Assembly: GCA_019752375.1 (NCBI GenBank)
Contig: JAIEMG010000335.1
Coordinates: 1-36,067, forward strand
Reading direction: 5' to 3'
Source of the DNA: Gemmataceae bacterium
GTDB taxonomy: Bacteria; Planctomycetota; Planctomycetia; Gemmatales; Gemmataceae
DNA: 36,067 nt
Made by a program: the position numbers and the translations under genes. Positions 26,184 to 35,223 of the stretch are shown here, one piece after another; the first letter of the stretch is position 1; each line of letters opens with the position of its first letter. A model generated the notes under the pieces. That model did not search any database, had not been told where the DNA came from, and was given only the letters and a program-made list of their open reading frames with translations.

Positions 26184-26624
26184 ATGAAATCAACCCTGTT
26201 GACGGCATTCCTGCTCGTGTGCGGTGCGACCGCGCTCCTGGCCGACGATAAGAAGGAACTGGAGAAGCTCCAGGGCGTATGGGTCGCCTCGACGGCGGAA
26301 CGCAACGGCAAGGCGGCCGACGACCTGAAGGGACACCAACTCACCTTCACTGGCGACAAGTTCATCATCAAGGGCAAGGACAGCACGCCGCTCTACGAAG
26401 GTACGATCCAGGTAGACACGTCGAAGAAACCGGCAACGATCGATTTCATGCACACCGCCGGCGACCTCAAGGGTAAGACCTGGAAAGGGATCTTTGTCAT
26501 CGATGGCGACACGCTCAAGACCTGCGACAACGCGCCAGACGTGACCAAGGACCGACCGACTGACTTTGTCGCCAAGGCCGATTCGGGGTACGTCGCGATC
26601 GTGTTCAAACGTGTGAAGTCGTGA
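26184..26624 (+). CDS. TIGR03067 domain exported protein (planctomycete family)
   Basis: The protein has 146 residues. A signal peptide (MKSTLLTAFLLVCGATALLA) is followed by the full TIGR03067 pattern: ELEKLQGVWVASTAERNGK, LTFTGDKFIIKG, YEGTIQVDTSKKPATIDF, GKTWKGIFVIDGDTLKTCDN and a RPTDF...VFKRVK end. This lipocalin-like beta family is strongly expanded in planctomycetes; its role is unknown. The start is ATG 26184; a start at 26151 would delay the signal peptide. The next gene begins 24 bp downstream and may be co-transcribed. Confidence 0.9.
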   Translation: MKSTLLTAFLLVCGATALLADDKKELEKLQGVWVASTAERNGKAADDLKGHQLTFTGDKFIIKGKDSTPLYEGTIQVDTSKKPATIDFMHTAGDLKGKTWKGIFVIDGDTLKTCDNAPDVTKDRPTDFVAKADSGYVAIVFKRVKS

Positions 26625-26648
26625 CCCACAACGGCGGAGCGCTTCGCG

Positions 26649-27008
26649 ATGGACCCGAGGCTGCGCGTGGACGATGGGGCGGACGAGCAGCCGTGGGAGC
26701 GGCCGTGGACCTATCGCGCCGATAGCTTGCCGCATCGTGGCCGGTTGTTGAAGTTGATAGGATCCACCAGCGTCCTCCTGGGCGCGTCGTCATTTTGCTG
26801 TTTCGCCGTTACCGGCTTCATCGCTTTGCCCCTCGGGCTGCTGGCCTGGCACCTTGCAGCCAGCGACCTGAGTGATATGGAGAAAGGCATCGTCGATCCA
26901 TACGGCCGCTCGCCGACAATGACCGCCCAGACAAGCGGGCGCTATGGCGTCGTCTTGAGTCTTGTCGGCATCCTGACCCACGTGTACCTTTTGCTGGTCT
27001 CGTACTGA
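26649..27008 (+). CDS. Small two-helix membrane protein
   Basis: The protein has 119 residues. A charged N-terminus of about 35 residues is followed by two hydrophobic segments (about 37-68 and 98-118) with a short loop (SDLSDMEKGIVDPYGRSPTM). The layout recalls DUF4190-type membrane proteins. GGCGGAG about 10 nt before ATG 26649 supports the start. It lies 24 bp after the TIGR03067 gene and 29 bp before the GntP permease gene, so the three may form one unit. Function unknown. Confidence 0.65.
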   Translation: MDPRLRVDDGADEQPWERPWTYRADSLPHRGRLLKLIGSTSVLLGASSFCCFAVTGFIALPLGLLAWHLAASDLSDMEKGIVDPYGRSPTMTAQTSGRYGVVLSLVGILTHVYLLLVSY

Positions 27009-27037
27009 GGTCGTCACTCTCCCGGGCGGAATGACTC

Positions 27038-28486
27038 ATGACCAGCCCCTGGCCGGCCCTGTGGACTGTCCTGGCCCTTTCGGTGCTGCTAGTCCTCATC
27101 ATCCGCGGCAAGGTGCAGGCGTTCGTCGCACTCCTGGTCGTCAGTCTGGGTCTGGGACTGGCAGCCGGGTTGCCGCCGGAGCAGGTGGCGCAGACCATCG
27201 GCAAGGGCGTGGGCAGCATCCTGGCCGATGTGGCAATCATCCTCGCGCTCGGCGCCATGCTGGGCCGCATGCTCGACGTGTCCGGCGCTGCGGAGGTCAT
27301 CGCCCGCACGCTGGTCCGTGCGTTTGGTGTGGCGCGTGCCTCGGCAGCCATCCTCGTCGCCGGGTACATCACCGGGATTCCGGTCCTGTTCAACGTCGGT
27401 TTCCTGCTGCTTATCCCGATCATGTGGCGCCTGCAGCGCGATACGGGCCGTTCGCTGCTCTACTTCGCGCTGCCATTGTCATTCAGCCTGGGCATTGCCC
27501 ATTCGTTCATTCCGCCGCATCCCGGCATCGTCGGTGCGGTGAACGCCTTTGCCGGCAACAAGGGCGGTACGCTCATGGTCGAGACGATTGTCTTTGGCAC
27601 GCTGCTCGGCGTGCCCATTGTTGCGTTCGGCTGGTTCGGCCCCGGCCGGTTCTGGGCGAAGCGCCAGCACGTCGGCGTGCCTGAACACCTCGCGCCGCCC
27701 GACGAAGCGCCCATGAAGGAGGGCGCTGAACCGGCGGACAAGCCCGCGCCGCCATCATTCGGAGTGGCGCTGTCGATCGTGACGCTGCCGCTGGTGCTGA
27801 GCCTGCTCGGCTTCGGCGCCAAGCTGCTGGGCGACCTTGGCCAGTTACCGAGTTGGATGACACAGGCTCCGGCTGCACGCTCGGAGCTGCCGGAGGCGTT
27901 TGCCATCGCCGCGCATCCGCCCGTGGACTGGCTGCGCTTCCTGGGGCATCCGACCATGGCACTCTTGCTGCCAACGGGCCTGGCCTTCTGGCTGCTTGGC
28001 GCGCGGCGCGGGCTGGGACGCAACGAACTGGCGAAGATTGCGGGCGACGCGCTGAACGACGTCGGCGCGATGGCGTTCCTCTTTGGCGCCGCGGGCGGCT
28101 TCAAGCAGGTGATCCAGGACACCGGCGCGGGCGAGTACATTGCAGTGCAAGTTCGCCAGTTGCCGTTATCCGCCGTGACGGTCGCTTACCTGGTTGCGGT
28201 GCTGATGCGCGTGGCCCTGGGCTCGGCGACGGCGGCGATCCTGACGGCATCGGCGCTGCTGGCCGCGCTGGCCCGCGACCTCCCTGGCCGCGAAGTGCTG
28301 TTGGTCCTCGCAGTGGCCAACGGCGTGACATTTGCGACCCAGCCGGCCGACAGCGGCTTCTGGCTCGTCAAGGAATACTGCAACCTGAGCGTGCGGGACG
28401 TCCTGGTACGCTTCAATGCATGCCGAATCCTGATGTCGCTATTGGGACTGGCATTGCTGCTGGCGTGCGAGAGCTTGCTCTTTTAG
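27038..28486 (+). CDS. GntP family gluconate/organic-acid permease
   Basis: The protein has 482 residues, somewhat longer than typical GntP (about 440-450). It has about 12-14 hydrophobic segments. GntP hallmarks are present: GKGVGSILADVAIILALGAMLGRML, the IPPHPGIVGAVNAFAG motif, and the C-terminal MRVALGSATAAILTAS and ANGVTFATQPADSGFW motifs. The family imports gluconate or similar hydroxy-acids with protons through the inner membrane. A hydrophilic insert at about 205-245 (EHLAPPDEAPMKEGAEPADK) accounts for extra length. No sugar-acid kinase or regulator is nearby, so the substrate is open. Confidence 0.92.
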   Translation: MTSPWPALWTVLALSVLLVLIIRGKVQAFVALLVVSLGLGLAAGLPPEQVAQTIGKGVGSILADVAIILALGAMLGRMLDVSGAAEVIARTLVRAFGVARASAAILVAGYITGIPVLFNVGFLLLIPIMWRLQRDTGRSLLYFALPLSFSLGIAHSFIPPHPGIVGAVNAFAGNKGGTLMVETIVFGTLLGVPIVAFGWFGPGRFWAKRQHVGVPEHLAPPDEAPMKEGAEPADKPAPPSFGVALSIVTLPLVLSLLGFGAKLLGDLGQLPSWMTQAPAARSELPEAFAIAAHPPVDWLRFLGHPTMALLLPTGLAFWLLGARRGLGRNELAKIAGDALNDVGAMAFLFGAAGGFKQVIQDTGAGEYIAVQVRQLPLSAVTVAYLVAVLMRVALGSATAAILTASALLAALARDLPGREVLLVLAVANGVTFATQPADSGFWLVKEYCNLSVRDVLVRFNACRILMSLLGLALLLACESLLF

Positions 28487-28535
28487 CGGAGGTTTCGACA
28501 ACGCTTCCTCGAAGCACAAATCATCATGAGAGCCT

Positions 28536-28611
28536 GTAGCCGCAGGCTTCAGCCTGCGGAGTGGCGTCGCGGGGGCGACGACGCACTCCGCAGGCTTCAG
28601 CCTGCAGCTAC
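28536..28611. repeat. REP-like inverted pair, GTAG foot (family 3)
   Basis: GTAG-CCGCAGGC-TTCA-GCCTGCGG, then the mirror copy ending CTAC with one mismatch in its stem (GCCTGCAG). The spacer starts AGTGGCGTCGCGGGGGCG and is clearly related to that at 10347-10536, so hairpins and spacer moved as one unit. It lies between the convergent gntP-like and metal-permease genes. Confidence 0.85.
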
Positions 28612-28655
28612 AGACTCTTGCGGTGAATCGTGCTTCCAAACCAGCGCTGTAGGTA

Positions 28656-29748
<1,093 letters not shown>

Positions 29749-29768
<20 letters not shown>

Positions 29769-30882
29769 GACTCTCGTTTCGCCGGCGTTCCTGCGCTTCC
29801 GCTTCTTGCCAACCTTCGGGCGTCAGCGCCCAGGCGTCCGGGCCCGCTTGCCGGACCAGGCCGCGCTCCCGTAATTCCGCCAGGGTCCGTTCCAGTCCGC
29901 CGCGGCCGACGCTCATCGCCCGCAGCACCGCCAGCGGATGGCCATGCGCATGGTCGTCGTGCTGGGCTGCAAGCAGGCGAAGGTCGCCCAGCACGGCTTC
30001 GAGATGTAATCGGCGCCGATTGCCCAGGTGCCGAAGCCAGCTCCAGAGCAGTCCGCGGTTGGGCGCCAGCAGCAGGGACGCGACCACCACGACGCTGACG
30101 CACAAGACAATGACCGGCCCCGTCGGCACGTGGGCGATGCTGCTGCTGATCACGCCGCCCGCGAAGCCGGAAGCAGCGCCGATGCCCGCTGCGAGCAGCA
30201 CCATACGGCCCAGGTGATCGGTCCATTGCCGGGCCGCCGCGGCCGGGGCGACCAGCATGGCGCTCATCAGCACCACGCCGACGGTCTGCAAGCCGATGAC
30301 AATGGCGACCACCAGGAGCGTGGTCAGCAGCACGTCGAGCAGCCGCATCGGCAGCCCGATGCTGGCGCCGAAGTCCGGATCGAAGCTGAGGAGCTTGAAT
30401 TCCTTCCAGAAGACCAGCATCAAGAGCAAAGCGACGCCGCCAAGCACGGCCATCGTCGCCACGTCGCTTTCGAGCATCGCCGCGGCCTGGCCAAAGAGGA
30501 CGCGGTCGAGGCCCGCCTGGCGCGCGTCGGGCAGCTGCTTCTGCATGTACGTCAGCAGCATCAGGCCGAAGCCGAAGAACACGGACAGGACCAGCGCCAA
30601 TGCACTGTCGCTCTTGACGCGCGTGAAACGCGTGATGCTCATGACCGCCAGGGTCGCAATCCAGCCCGCGATGCCGGCGCCAAGGACAAGCACCAGCGGC
30701 GCCCGGCTGCGTGTGAGAAGGAAGCCGATGGCAACGCCGGGAAGGGCCGCATGCGAGATGGCATCGCCCAGGAGGCTCTGCTTGCGCAGGACCGCATAGG
30801 TCCCCAGCGCGCCGCTGACCATGCCCAGCACCGAGCAGCCCGCGGCGACCACCTGCAGCGTGTAGTTGGGGAGATCGAACAT
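29749..30882 (-). CDS. Metal ABC transporter permease 1 with His-rich winged-helix-like tail
   Basis: The protein has 377 residues from ATG 30882. The ABC-3 permease core has the motif LLGDAISHAALPGVAIGFLL and about 8-9 membrane segments. After about residue 290 a cytosolic tail follows: RRRLHLEAVLGDLRLL, a His-rich loop HDDHAHGHP, then LAVLRAMSVGRGGLERTLAELRERGLVRQ and ALTPEGWQEAE, like a winged helix, ending in HGQHTH. A GTG at 30945 would add 21 residues, but those lie in an inverted repeat, so ATG 30882 is preferred; no clear ribosome site is seen. His clusters suit metal binding. Confidence 0.85.
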
Positions 30883-30908
30883 GAACTGACTGATGGTTTT
30901 CAGCGCCT

Positions 30909-30975
30909 GGCGAGCATCGGTGCATAAGCCCGACGTGATCGTCACCCACGTCGGGCTTATGCACCGACGCTCGCC
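30909..30975. repeat. 29-bp inverted repeat inside the metal-transport operon
   Basis: Arms 30909-30937 and 30947-30975 are reverse complements with one mismatch (28 of 29) around a 9-nt loop. It lies between the ATPase stop (30979) and the first permease start (30882). It has no GTRG foot and no T-run. It could attenuate or stabilise the transcript between the two genes, or be another dispersed repeat family. Confidence 0.8.
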
Positions 30976-30978
30976 CGA

Positions 30979-31791
30979 TTACTCGTGGACAAACGCCACG
31001 CGGCCGCCGTAGGTCAGACGCAGGTTGGCCTCGGTGAACGCTTCCGCCACCGGGCCGCTGGCGACCTTGCGCACGTTCAGCAAGGTAACCGAGTCGAAGT
31101 ATTCCGGGACCGTTTGCAAGTCGTGGTGGACGACCAGCACGGTTCGGCCCGCGGCGCGCAGCTCTTGCAGCAGGTTGACGATGGCACGTTCGGTCGTCGC
31201 ATCCACGCCCTGGAATGGTTCGTCCATGAAATAGACCTGGGCATCCTGCACCAGGGCACGGGCCAGGAAGACGCGTTGCTGCTGGCCGCCGGAGAGCTGG
31301 CGGATCTGGCGGTCGGCGTAGGGCGTCATGCCCACCTTGTCGAGCGCTTCCAGCGCTCGGTGCCGCTCCGGGCGACCGGGCCGGCGAAACCAGCCCAGGC
31401 TGCCGTACGTGCCCATCAACACCACGTCGAGCACGCTGGTTGGAAAGTCCCAATCGACGCTGCCCCGCTGCGGCACATAGCCGATCAGCTGGCGTTGTTC
31501 CTTGTAGGGCCGACCATGGATAAGCACCTGCCCCGCCACCGGCCGGATCAGCCCGAGGATGGCCTTGATGAGCGTCGTCTTGCCGGCGCCGTTGGGGCCG
31601 ACGATGGCCATCAGGTTGCCGGCCGGCACGGTCAGATCAACATCCCATAACACGGCCTTGTCGCGGTAAGCGACAGTCAGGTCGTTGATGTCCACCGCCG
31701 CGGGTGCGGCCGGCAAGATCGCGCGCGGACTCGAAGACGCAAGGACTGGTTGCGGGACGTTTACTTCGTTCGCAACGACCGTCGGACTCAT
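30979..31791 (-). CDS. Metal ABC transporter ATP-binding protein
   Basis: The protein has 270 residues. Walker A GPNGAGKT (65-72), signature LSGGQQQR (166-173) and Walker B YFMDEPF (187-193) followed by the D-loop GVD and switch His (VHHD) are complete. The [23 protein letters not shown]-loop region is typical of Mn/Zn/Fe importers of the ZnuC/MntB-like family. The start at ATG 31791 is preferred over 31812 because GAGAGG lies 8 nt before it. There is an unusual N-terminal extension of about 30 residues, rich in Pro, Ala and Ser. It drives the two permeases encoded next to it. Confidence 0.93.
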   Translation of the reverse strand: MSPTVVANEVNVPQPVLASSSPRAILPAAPAAVDINDLTVAYRDKAVLWDVDLTVPAGNLMAIVGPNGAGKTTLIKAILGLIRPVAGQVLIHGRPYKEQRQLIGYVPQRGSVDWDFPTSVLDVVLMGTYGSLGWFRRPGRPERHRALEALDKVGMTPYADRQIRQLSGGQQQRVFLARALVQDAQVYFMDEPFQGVDATTERAIVNLLQELRAAGRTVLVVHHDLQTVPEYFDSVTLLNVRKVASGPVAEAFTEANLRLTYGGRVAFVHE

Positions 31792-31818
31792 CGGGATCGC
31801 CTCTCTGTCCATATCTCG

Positions 31819-32826
31819 TTACTTGTTCAATGCGCCGACAATGGTGTCGATGTTGTGCCGGACCATGCCGATGTACGTGCCTTCCGGCGTACCCGCATCG
31901 CCCAGGGCATCGGAGAACAGCTCGCCGCCGATGTGGACCTCGAAGCCGTTGCCCTTCTTCTTCACGGCTGCCTTCACCGCTTCGATGGTGCCCGGGTTCA
32001 CCGAGCTTTCGATGAACACGACGGGGACCTTGCGATGGGTGACGAAGTTCGCCAGCTCGTCCACGTCCTTGGGGCTCGCCTCGGCGGCAGTGCTGATGCC
32101 CTGGACGGCCTTGACCTCGAAGCCATAGGCGTGGCCGAAGTAATAGAAGGCATCGTGCGACGTGATGAGCACACGCTTGTCCTTGGGCACCTTGTCGGCC
32201 TGGGCGCGGACGTACTTGTCCAGCTCGGTCAGCTCATCCACGTATTTGCGCGCGTTCGTGCGATAGGTCTCGGCATGCTTGGGGTCCATCTCGACCAGGG
32301 CATCGCGCACCGCATCCACGCACTTGGCCCAGATACGGACGTCGAACCAGACGTGCGGGTCGTGGGTGCTTTCGAAGCCGGGCTGGGCCGGGCGCAGCTC
32401 CTTCTCGGGATCGAGGAGTTTCGTGACCGCGACCGTCCGCTTCTTCTTGCTCATCCCTTCGAACACGTCGGCCATCTTGCCTTCGAGGTGCAGGCCATTG
32501 AAGAAGATCGCGTCGGACCCAGTCATTGCTTCCAGGTCGCTGGCGCTTGGCTTGTAGAGATGGGGGTCCACGCCCGCGCCCATCAACCCTTTCACTTCCA
32601 GGCGGTCGCCGCCCACGCGACTGACCATGTCGGTGATCATCCCCGTGGTGGTGACGACGCGAATTTTCCGACCGGAAAGGTCTGTCGAGCGGTCATTGGA
32701 CGCACAACCGCCAAGGCTGCCAAGCACAACGGCGGAAACCCAAGTGACGACGCTCGCGCAGAAGCCCATCACCCTGTAACCAGCCATCAGACGGTCACGA
32801 AGGCGAGCAAGCAAGCCAGTACTCAT
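31819..32826 (-). CDS. Metal-binding lipoprotein of the TroA/ZnuA family
   Basis: The protein has 335 residues. A long signal sequence ends in a lipobox LGGC with the lipidated cysteine at C41. The four expected metal ligands are seen: H89 (DPHLYKPS), H158 (HDPHVWFD), H224 (TSHDAFYYF) and D306 (LFSDALG). His-His-His-Asp is the TroA-type set, which can take Zn, Mn or Fe. The His/Asp-rich loop of high-affinity ZnuA is lacking. ATG 32826 is chosen because AGGA lies 6-7 nt upstream; 32838 and 32880 are alternatives. It is followed by the ATPase and permeases. A DtxR/MntR-like site upstream hints at Mn or Fe. Confidence 0.92.
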   Translation of the reverse strand: MSTGLLARLRDRLMAGYRVMGFCASVVTWVSAVVLGSLGGCASNDRSTDLSGRKIRVVTTTGMITDMVSRVGGDRLEVKGLMGAGVDPHLYKPSASDLEAMTGSDAIFFNGLHLEGKMADVFEGMSKKKRTVAVTKLLDPEKELRPAQPGFESTHDPHVWFDVRIWAKCVDAVRDALVEMDPKHAETYRTNARKYVDELTELDKYVRAQADKVPKDKRVLITSHDAFYYFGHAYGFEVKAVQGISTAAEASPKDVDELANFVTHRKVPVVFIESSVNPGTIEAVKAAVKKKGNGFEVHIGGELFSDALGDAGTPEGTYIGMVRHNIDTIVGALNK

Positions 32827-32881
32827 CGAAATCCTCATGGACGACGCCAATTGCGCAGCTTCGCCGCCGCACGACTGCACA

Positions 32882-32909
32882 TTAGGATAGACTAATCAGC
32901 AAATTAGTC
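32882..32909 (-). promoter_or_regulatory. Candidate DtxR/MntR-type operator before the metal importer
   Basis: TTAGGATAGACTAA (32883-32896) has the TTAGnnTAnnCTAA symmetry of DtxR-family sites, and the overlapping GACTAATCAGCAAATTAGTC (32890-32909) is a 7-bp perfect palindrome with a 6-bp centre. It lies about 55-85 bp before the lipoprotein start. The same bases encode the end of the candidate small ORF 32882-33043; if that ORF is real, the palindrome may be coincidental. Confidence 0.4.
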
Positions 32910-33043
32910 CAGGCAAATTTATCGGCAAAGCGGTCGCGAAGGATCAGTCGTAGCTCATCCTTTGCAGCCCCTTGCTGGCCCATCGGCTCGCAATCCTGCT
33001 TCACTTCCTGTCGCTCGCAAATACAACAGCGTAGGCAACACAT
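32882..33043 (-). CDS. Candidate 53-residue Cys-rich small protein before the metal importer
   Basis: The reading frame runs from ATG 33043 to TAA 32882. A full-strength ribosome site AGGAGGTGA (33062-33054) lies 10 nt before the ATG, better than that of any large gene nearby. The product begins MCCLRCCICERQEVKQDCEP (six cysteines in 17 residues) and ends in a helix-like DELRLILRDRFADKFAWTNLLISL. Its stop lies 55 bp before the lipoprotein gene on the same strand, so it would be the first gene of the importer transcript. A metal-binding or leader-peptide role is a guess. Against it: the frame is also open far upstream, antisense to the next gene, and its third-position GC is lower than that of the neighbours. 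Confidence 0.45.
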   Translation of the reverse strand: MCCLRCCICERQEVKQDCEPMGQQGAAKDELRLILRDRFADKFAWTNLLISLS

Positions 33044-33079
33044 GAGGCACCGTTCACCTCCTCTCCAGAGGCCATCGGC

Positions 33080-34090
33080 TTGTCGACACCGGTTGTGCTC
33101 ATTCCCGGCGATGGCATTGGTCCCGAAGTGACGGCAGCGACGCAAGCGGTGGTTCAGGCCGCCGGCGCCGATCTTACGTGGATCGAGGCGCCGGCCGGTC
33201 TCGGAGCCGCGGAGAGACTCGGCGACCCGCTGCCGAACAGCACCCTGGACCTCATCCGTCAGCATCGCGTCGCGCTCAAGGGACCATGCACCACGCCAAT
33301 TGGTAAGGGCTTCCGCTCCATCAACGTCCGTTTGCGCCAGGGACTGGATCTTTACGCCAGCGTGCGACCGATCCACTCGTTGCCGGGCGTGCGCGGGCCG
33401 TACTCGAACGTGGACCTGGTGGTCGTGCGCGAGAACACCGAGGGCCTCTACTCGGGCATGGAGCACTTCGTCGTGCCCGGCGTGGTCGAGGGTCTGCGGC
33501 TCGTCACGCGGTCGGCGGCGGAACGCATCGTGCGCTATGCCTTCGAGCTGGCCCGGCAACAGGGGCGGCGCAAGGTCACCTTTTGTCACAAAGCCGACGT
33601 GCTGCCGTTGAGCGATGGCCTGTTCCTCTCGACGGCACGGGCGGTCGCCGACGATTATCCGTTCCTCGGTTTCGAAGAAATCCGCGTCGATCAGCTCTGC
33701 ATGGAGCTGGCACTGGACCCGACGCGTTTCGACGTGCTGGTCATGGAAAACCTGTTCGGCGACGTCATCAGCGACCTGTGCGCCGGCCTGGTCGGCGGCC
33801 TGGGTCTGGTTCCCGGCGCCAACATCGGCGTCCGCTATTCCGTGTTCGAAGCCGTCCACGGCAGCGCGCCCGACATTGCCGGCAAGGGGGTCGCCAATCC
33901 CATCGGCCTGCTGCGTTCCGCGGCACTCATGCTGGAGCACATCGGCCAGCGGAAGGCGGCGAAGCGCATCGAGCATGCCGTCGTGCAGACTCTGCAAAAT
34001 GCCCGCGGCCTGACGCGCGACCTCGGCGGCGACGGCAACACGCGGACGATCACCGAACAACTGGTTGCCAATGTGGGCGGTGCTCCATGA
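33080..34090 (+). CDS. NAD-dependent isocitrate dehydrogenase (catalytic type)
   Basis: The protein has 336 residues. All expected features are present: GDGIG at 10-14; substrate residues S80, N82, R86, R96 and R117; RENTEGLYSG with Y124; K171; D204, D228 and D232; MENLFGDVISD; and the nucleotide loop HGSAPDIAGKG (260-270). It belongs to the isocitrate/isopropylmalate dehydrogenase family, and RENTEG fits NAD-type isocitrate dehydrogenase (isocitrate to 2-oxoglutarate) better than isopropylmalate dehydrogenase. The start is TTG 33080 with AGAGG 8 nt upstream; no in-frame ATG precedes it. The next gene overlaps its stop (ATGA). Confidence 0.88.
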   Translation: MSTPVVLIPGDGIGPEVTAATQAVVQAAGADLTWIEAPAGLGAAERLGDPLPNSTLDLIRQHRVALKGPCTTPIGKGFRSINVRLRQGLDLYASVRPIHSLPGVRGPYSNVDLVVVRENTEGLYSGMEHFVVPGVVEGLRLVTRSAAERIVRYAFELARQQGRRKVTFCHKADVLPLSDGLFLSTARAVADDYPFLGFEEIRVDQLCMELALDPTRFDVLVMENLFGDVISDLCAGLVGGLGLVPGANIGVRYSVFEAVHGSAPDIAGKGVANPIGLLRSAALMLEHIGQRKAAKRIEHAVVQTLQNARGLTRDLGGDGNTRTITEQLVANVGGAP

Positions 34091-35085
34091 GCTTGCGTGT
34101 CACCCTTGTGCAAGGCGGCGGTCCCGGCCTCGATCAAGTGCCGGCGGTCAAAAAGATCGTCGCGACCGCCGGAGTCGCCATCGATTGGGACGAGCATGTC
34201 GCGGGCCTGGCATCGATCGAGCGCGGCGCGCCGGCACTGCCGGACGCGATGCTTCAGTCGGTGCGGACCAATGGTCTGGCCCTCAAGACCATGCTGTTCT
34301 CGCCGCCGGAAAGTGCCAAGGGCAACGTGAACGTCGCCTTCCGTCAGGCGCTCAACCTCTTTGCCTCGGTACGCCCCCTGCGCAACCTGCCCGGTTTGCC
34401 GGCGCGCTTTCAAAGCGTCGACCTGCTGGTCATCCGCGAACTGACTGAAGACCTCTACGCGGCCATCGAGCATGAAATCGTTCCAGGCGTGGTGCAGAGC
34501 ATCAAGGTCGTGACCGAAACGGCCTGCCGGCGTTTCTTCGCCTTTGCATTCGAGTGGGCGCGGCAGGCGGGCCGACGGCAGGTCCATTGCGTCCACAAGG
34601 CGAACATTTTGAAGCTGGCCGACGGCCTGTTCCTGGACGCGTTTCGCACCGCCGCAGCCGGATTTCCGGACATTCAAACACGCGAGATCATCGTCGACAA
34701 TTGCTGCATGCAGATGGTTTCGAAGCCGCAACAGTTCGACGTGCTGGTGATGGGCAACCTCTACGGCGATCTCGTCAGCGACCTGGGCGCCGGGCTCGTG
34801 GGTGGGGCCAGCGCCACGCACGGCATCAATGTCGGCGAAGGGGTGCGCGTCTACGAGGCATTCCACGGCGGCGCCCGCGAGACGATCCAGGGCCGGATCA
34901 GTCCCCTGCCGCTGGTGTTGCCCGCCATCGACCTCCTCGAATCCGTTGGCCAGGGCGAGGCAGCGAAGCGAATCATGTCCGCGGTCGAAAAGGTGCTGAT
35001 CGACGGCCGCGTGCGGACGCCCGACCTGGGCGGTAACGCCACCACGGCCGACATGTCGGAAGCCATCGTGGCGGCACTGGCATGA
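34087..35085 (+). CDS. Degenerate isocitrate dehydrogenase paralogue, possible regulatory subunit
   Basis: The protein has 332 residues and aligns with the upstream enzyme almost without gaps. N82, R86, R96, R117, Y124, K171, D204, D228 and D232 are kept. Changes: GDGIG becomes GGGPG (10-14), S80 becomes N, RENTEG becomes RELTED (117-122), MEN becomes MGN (222-224), and the nucleotide loop HGSAPDIAGKG becomes HGGARETIQGR (260-270). It thus keeps the substrate/metal site but has lost the NAD-binding loop. ATG 34087 overlaps the upstream stop, so the two are translationally coupled. This resembles the catalytic plus regulatory subunit design of eukaryotic NAD isocitrate dehydrogenases; that role is inferred. 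Confidence 0.82.
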   Translation: MSLRVTLVQGGGPGLDQVPAVKKIVATAGVAIDWDEHVAGLASIERGAPALPDAMLQSVRTNGLALKTMLFSPPESAKGNVNVAFRQALNLFASVRPLRNLPGLPARFQSVDLLVIRELTEDLYAAIEHEIVPGVVQSIKVVTETACRRFFAFAFEWARQAGRRQVHCVHKANILKLADGLFLDAFRTAAAGFPDIQTREIIVDNCCMQMVSKPQQFDVLVMGNLYGDLVSDLGAGLVGGASATHGINVGEGVRVYEAFHGGARETIQGRISPLPLVLPAIDLLESVGQGEAAKRIMSAVEKVLIDGRVRTPDLGGNATTADMSEAIVAALA

Positions 35086-35156
35086 AGAAGCTGAAAGTGA
35101 ACAACCGTTTCGCGCCGGCAGCGCAAGCAAGTTCGACGCATGAAACGCGCCCCGCC

Positions 35157-35186
35157 TTGACCGTTCGGCAGCGGTTTGCGAATAAT
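35157..35186 (+). promoter_or_regulatory. Candidate sigma-70 promoter for the PAQR-family gene
   Basis: TTGACC (35157-35162) and AATAAT (35181-35186) are separated by 18 bp. Transcription would start around 35193, about 30 bp before ATG 35224. Match by eye; each hexamer has one or two deviations from consensus. Confidence 0.35.
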
Positions 35187-35223
35187 TCAATGGATTCGCG
35201 CGGCGGCGGAGGAAGCGTATTTC

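Noticed and set aside
32910..34060. Extension of the minus-strand frame of the small Cys-rich ORF across the isocitrate dehydrogenase gene
   Set aside because: The long part is antisense to a clear dehydrogenase and lacks domains. Only the last 53 codons after the ribosome site are kept as a candidate.
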